DNA of 18,639 nucleotides from Sulfuricurvum sp. Its GTDB lineage: Bacteria; Campylobacterota; Campylobacteria; Campylobacterales; Sulfurimonadaceae. The first letter of the stretch is position 1. Each line of letters opens with the position of its first letter. Below are positions 15,830 to 18,639 of this stretch, in pieces. The translations under genes were made by a program, and so were the position numbers. The notes below the pieces were generated by a model that saw only the letters and a list, made by a program, of their open reading frames with translations, was not told the origin of the DNA and did not search any database. Where the stretch lies: assembly GCA_024635855.1 (NCBI GenBank), contig JAGXHZ010000127.1:1-18639 (forward strand). Reading direction: 5' to 3'.

Positions 15830-16570
15830 ATGAGTATTATCAAAATAGATATGAATTCTCCTGAATTTCAGGCTGAACTTGAAAAAACAATTAAATTTAC
15901 AGATAAAGTTGTCAATCAATTTAACTGGGTTTATAATCCTCATTCTGAGATTAACGAGGGAGTCCAAATGGGACTTGCTCGTAATAAAATGATGTACAAC
16001 AAACGATTTTGCCCATGCTATATGGTTGAAGAAGTTGATGGTGTTTACAAAAGCAGCGATAACAGACTCTGTCCATGTACACCTGCTATTGAAAAAGAGA
16101 TTCCCCAAGAGGGAGTCTGCCACTGTCAAATTTTCTGTACACCAGAATATGCGGCATCTTTAATGAAATCAGAAGAGATTGAAACCATTACCCATCAACA
16201 TTCACGCGGTCTTACAACAGAAGAATGCGAATTTTTACTTCAAAAAAGAAACATCGATGCAGATGAATTAACCTCTCTTTTCGAAGCACGCGAACTTGGA
16301 ATGGTTAGCTTTAAAGTGGTCGATGTACGTGAATGGATGGAATGGAAATCTGGTCGCATTGAAGGGGCTGATATCCTAGTCCCAACCAGCAGTTTTTTTC
16401 AAACTCTTAACGAAGCTGAACTAAAAAATAATGAGAACGTTATTGTCTACTGTCACGTTGGCAGCCGAAGTGCTCACTGTCAACGCATTCTAACCGATAT
16501 GGGCTTCACAAAAGTCTCCAACCTCGCACATGGAATTGTTGGTTATAACGGCAAAATCATTCGCGGCTAA
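15830..16570 (+). CDS. Ferredoxin-thioredoxin-reductase-like domain fused to rhodanese
   Basis: 246 aa. Residues ~8-110 resemble the catalytic subunit of ferredoxin-thioredoxin reductase (FTRc): CPC at 61-63, CPC at 81-83 and CHC at 97-99, giving all six cysteines that hold the 4Fe-4S cluster and redox disulfide, plus an extra Cys103. The gaps are 17 and 13 residues, against 16 and 8 in photosynthetic FTRc. Residues ~155-246 are a rhodanese domain ([12 protein letters not shown]; active-site loop VYCHVGSRS with Cys208), which carries persulfide sulfur. Family knowledge suggests a cytoplasmic enzyme that uses iron-sulfur electrons to reduce a disulfide or persulfide, perhaps linking reductant to sulfur transfer. 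No FtrV-type partner is nearby. AAGGA precedes the ATG. It sits 12 bases after argG and 13 before rplI. The fusion is clear; the reaction is inferred. Confidence 0.87.
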   Translation: MSIIKIDMNSPEFQAELEKTIKFTDKVVNQFNWVYNPHSEINEGVQMGLARNKMMYNKRFCPCYMVEEVDGVYKSSDNRLCPCTPAIEKEIPQEGVCHCQIFCTPEYAASLMKSEEIETITHQHSRGLTTEECEFLLQKRNIDADELTSLFEARELGMVSFKVVDVREWMEWKSGRIEGADILVPTSSFFQTLNEAELKNNENVIVYCHVGSRSAHCQRILTDMGFTKVSNLAHGIVGYNGKIIRG

Positions 16571-16573
16571 TTC

Positions 16574-16579
16574 AAGGAG
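16574..16579 (+). promoter_or_regulatory. Shine-Dalgarno fixing the rplI start
   Basis: AAGGAG with four bases to the ATG at 16584; located directly after the stop of the preceding gene (16570). Confidence 0.7.
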
Positions 16580-16583
16580 TGTC

Positions 16584-17033
16584 ATGAAAGTATTATTAAC
16601 TAAAGATGTTAAAGGTGTTGGAAAAACAGGTGAAATCAAAGAAGTAGCCGACGGTTACGGTAAGAATTTTCTTATCGGAAAAGGTCTTGCACTTCTTGCA
16701 ACTCACGAAGTATTAAAAAAATACGAGTCCGATCAGCGTAAAAAAACAGCCCATGAAGCTGCTGAAATTGAACGCTTAAATGCTATTAAAGCAACGCTGG
16801 CAGAGATAAAAGTAGTTATCAAGAAAAAACTTGGCGACACAGGACATCTTTTTGGTTCCGTCACTAAAGATGAAATTGCTCAAGCATTACACGATCAACA
16901 CGCTATCGAAATCGATAAAAAAGAATTGGATGCAAAACACGGCATTAAAACCGTTGGATTACATGACTTAGACCTTAAGCTTGGGCATGGAATTCACGCA
17001 ACATTGCATCTTGAAATCCAAGGTCTCTCGTGA
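16584..17033 (+). CDS. rplI: 50S ribosomal protein L9
   Basis: 149 aa from ATG at 16584, the standard size. It begins [18 protein letters not shown], the L9 N-terminal signature, followed by [17 protein letters not shown]. The central helix (~42-80) and the C-terminal domain with [13 protein letters not shown] and [22 protein letters not shown] are all as expected. An in-frame start 54 bases earlier would add 18 residues unlike L9 and lies inside the preceding gene; AAGGAG four bases before 16584 confirms the shorter form. L9 binds 23S rRNA near the L1 stalk region and helps maintain reading frame. The stop overlaps the era start by GTGA, so the two are translationally coupled. Confidence 0.97.
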   Translation: MKVLLTKDVKGVGKTGEIKEVADGYGKNFLIGKGLALLATHEVLKKYESDQRKKTAHEAAEIERLNAIKATLAEIKVVIKKKLGDTGHLFGSVTKDEIAQALHDQHAIEIDKKELDAKHGIKTVGLHDLDLKLGHGIHATLHLEIQGLS

Positions 17034-17908
17034 GTAAGGCAGGATTTGTCGCCCTAATAGGACGACCCAATGCTGGTAAAAGTACCATGATGAATTGGAT
17101 ACTGGGAGAAAAAATTGCCCTTGTAAGCCAAAAAGCAAACGCTACGCGTAAGCGTTCGAATGCTATCGTTATGCATAATGACGATCAAATCATTTTTGTG
17201 GATACACCAGGACTTCATCAAGCCGAAAAACTTCTCAATCAATATATGCTTGAAGAAGCACTCAAAGCAATTGGTGATTGTGACATAGTTGTTTACCTAG
17301 CTCCCGCTTCCGATAAAACCAGTTATTATGAAAAGTTTTTAGAAATCAATGGTGACAAGCGCAAGCATATTATCGTTTTGAGTAAAATTGATCAAATATC
17401 TCAAGCTGATTTACTTAAAAAAATCGGCGAATATAATCAATATAGCGATAAATTTGAAGCACTTATTCCAATGTCAGTTACTAAAAATGTGGGTAAAAAT
17501 GACTTACTAAATACGATCGTCAAATACTTAGATGAATCTCCCTATCTCTATGATCCTGAGAATATCACCACCGAAATGATACGAACAATTTATAAAGAAT
17601 TCATTCGTGAAGCCATTTTTGATAACATTAGCGACGAAATTCCCTACGAATCTGACGTTTTAATTGATAAGATTGATGAAGATTCCCCAACAGAACATAT
17701 TCGAGCAACCATTATTGTCGAAAAAGAATCCCAAAAAGGAATTATCATTGGTAAAGGAGGGGTTGCAATCAAGCGCATCGGAAAAAATGCCCGTGAGAAA
17801 ATTGAACGTCTCTCCCCTAAACCCGTTTACCTCGAACTTTTTGTATCGGTTAAAAAAGGGTGGACAACCGACAAAAAATTCTTAAGTGATTTAGGATATG
17901 AATGGTAA
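17030..17908 (+). CDS. era: GTPase Era, 30S assembly factor
   Basis: 292 aa, normal length, GTG start overlapping the rplI stop (GTGA). The GTPase domain has G1 GRPNAGKST (~10-18), the G2 region [11 protein letters not shown]3 DTPG (~60) and G4 as SKID, where most Era proteins have NKID. The C-terminal KH domain shows [15 protein letters not shown], followed by [12 protein letters not shown]. Era binds the 3' end of 16S rRNA during 30S maturation. In Helicobacter and Campylobacter the gene stands in the rplI-hslV-hslU-era cluster; hslVU are missing here. The downstream L,D-peptidase start overlaps era by seven bases. Identification is very strong; the SKID variation is seen in the translation and may be a lineage trait. 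Confidence 0.97.
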   Translation: MSKAGFVALIGRPNAGKSTMMNWILGEKIALVSQKANATRKRSNAIVMHNDDQIIFVDTPGLHQAEKLLNQYMLEEALKAIGDCDIVVYLAPASDKTSYYEKFLEINGDKRKHIIVLSKIDQISQADLLKKIGEYNQYSDKFEALIPMSVTKNVGKNDLLNTIVKYLDESPYLYDPENITTEMIRTIYKEFIREAIFDNISDEIPYESDVLIDKIDEDSPTEHIRATIIVEKESQKGIIIGKGGVAIKRIGKNAREKIERLSPKPVYLELFVSVKKGWTTDKKFLSDLGYEW

Positions 17909-18639
17909 AAAAACTTTTATTACTTCCCCTTTTCATAAACTCTCTTGTTGCAGGGGAGGTAATGGATCTTTATCGCAGCGGAGGAATGAATGCTATTGCC
18001 AAAGAGATCGACCACGGACTTGGTGATTCAAGTTTTTGGCATTCAAAAATTTCAAATAAAGATCTCAAATTTGGCTATTATGAAGCCACAGACACCTTAC
18101 TTGTATGCGAAAAAGATCAACCAAGTTTAAGTTTATATCGTAAAGAAAATAAAGGGAAACAAGAACGCTTTGCCCTTTTAAAAACTATTCCGGCATTTAC
18201 AGGAAAATATGATGGAGATAAACTAAGCGCCGGAGATCGCCGTACCCCTATTGGTATTTATTCTCTCACCCAAAAGCTATCCACCGTAGATCCTTTTTAT
18301 GGACCAATGGCGTTTGTCACGTCTTATCCCAATTTATATGATCGTATTCGAGGAAAAAGTGGCGACGGTATTTGGATACATGGTCAACCAGCTTCCGGTG
18401 ATCGAGATAATTTTACCAAAGGGTGTATTGTTATTGATAACAATGAGCTAAGCAACCTTGATCAAAAAATTGATTATAAAAACACACTTCTAGTTATTGA
18501 TACCAAACCTAAAGAAAATTTAAACGTCCCCTACGCAACAATCATCGCGCAGCTCTACCAATGGCGATATGCATGGAAATATAATGATTTTCAGACCTAT
18601 CTCTCTTTTTACGACACTACTTTTATCCGTCATGACGGA
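17902..18639 (+). CDS. Csd6/Pgp2-like periplasmic L,D-peptidase (YkuD fold), 3' truncated
   Basis: 246 codons are visible and the frame is open at the window end, so the gene continues. Residues 1-18 form a signal peptide ([18 protein letters not shown]), which supports the ATG at 17902 despite its seven-base overlap with era. A ~70-residue N-terminal domain precedes the YkuD catalytic domain (~85-200): TPIGIYSLTQK, then IWIHGQPASGDRDNFTKGC, with His160 and Cys175 as the catalytic pair. From ~218 (QWRYAWKYNDFQTYLSFYD) an NTF2-like domain begins. This order matches Helicobacter Csd6 and Campylobacter Pgp2, L,D-carboxypeptidases that trim peptidoglycan tetrapeptides and control helical or curved cell shape; csd6 also follows era in Helicobacter. 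A plain L,D-transpeptidase is the alternative. Confidence 0.88.
   Translation, partial: MVKKLLLLPLFINSLVAGEVMDLYRSGGMNAIAKEIDHGLGDSSFWHSKISNKDLKFGYYEATDTLLVCEKDQPSLSLYRKENKGKQERFALLKTIPAFTGKYDGDKLSAGDRRTPIGIYSLTQKLSTVDPFYGPMAFVTSYPNLYDRIRGKSGDGIWIHGQPASGDRDNFTKGCIVIDNNELSNLDQKIDYKNTLLVIDTKPKENLNVPYATIIAQLYQWRYAWKYNDFQTYLSFYDTTFIRHDG

Noticed and set aside
15587..16129. 180-aa reading frame on the minus strand
   Set aside because: It lies antisense across the end of argG and the start of the FTR-like gene, both of which have clear family matches; its translation shows no recognisable domain.
16530..16583. Upstream start for rplI adding 18 residues
   Set aside because: It lies mostly inside the preceding gene, gives residues unlike L9, and a good ribosome site points to 16584.

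Overview
The window looks like chromosomal DNA from a free-living, motile member of the Campylobacterota (Sulfuricurvum/Sulfurimonas-like). I infer this from gene order and family types, not from a database search. The order argG / rplI / era / Csd6-like L,D-peptidase, a flaG-fliS block behind a textbook sigma-28 promoter, an Aer/CetB-type single-PAS protein and the 'AHQWRQPLN' style of histidine kinase all fit that phylum. The DNA is AT-rich. Genes are tightly packed, with many 4-nt start/stop overlaps. No tRNA, rRNA, CRISPR array or intact insertion sequence was seen.

Layout. (1) 2-2493, + strand: the 3' end of a large secreted exoprotein (YDG-type repeats, TpsA-like), overlapping by ATGA a complete TpsB/FhaC-type outer-membrane transporter; together a two-partner secretion pair. 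(2) 2524-8717, - strand: a three-gene signalling operon transcribed as CheB-CheR-PAS-PAS fusion, then PAS histidine kinase, then PAS-GGDEF-EAL protein. The last two carry near-duplicate N-terminal coiled-coil/PAS sensors, and no receiver domain exists in any of the three. (3) 8921-9283, + strand: a small lipoprotein with glycine at exactly every seventh residue. (4) 9379-11285, - strand: dapE (TTG start), a periplasmic thioredoxin-like protein, and ridA. (5) 11462-13358: a stand-alone PAS protein whose stop codon shares a CTAG palindrome with that of a convergent 92-aa unknown protein; the latter is translationally coupled to an MFS exporter. (6) 13466-14521, + strand: flaG, fliS and a small FliT-like partner, with no fliD between flaG and fliS. 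(7) 14597-18639, + strand: argG, a ferredoxin-thioredoxin-reductase-like/rhodanese fusion, rplI, era (GTG start) and the 5' part of a Csd6/Pgp2-like L,D-peptidase gene that runs off the window.

How the genes work together. Region 2 links chemotaxis-type methylation enzymes with a kinase and a c-di-GMP enzyme, so it probably sets motile versus attached behaviour; the secreted adhesin pair next to it and the flagellar block are plausible outputs, but that link is inference. Region 7 is a conserved housekeeping cluster with two departures from the Campylobacter/Helicobacter layout: hslV-hslU are missing between rplI and era, and a redox/sulfur fusion gene sits between argG and rplI.

The most interesting items are the FTR-like/rhodanese fusion with altered cysteine spacing, the absence of hslVU from its usual slot, the receiver-less three-gene signalling operon with a duplicated sensor, and the heptad-glycine lipoprotein.
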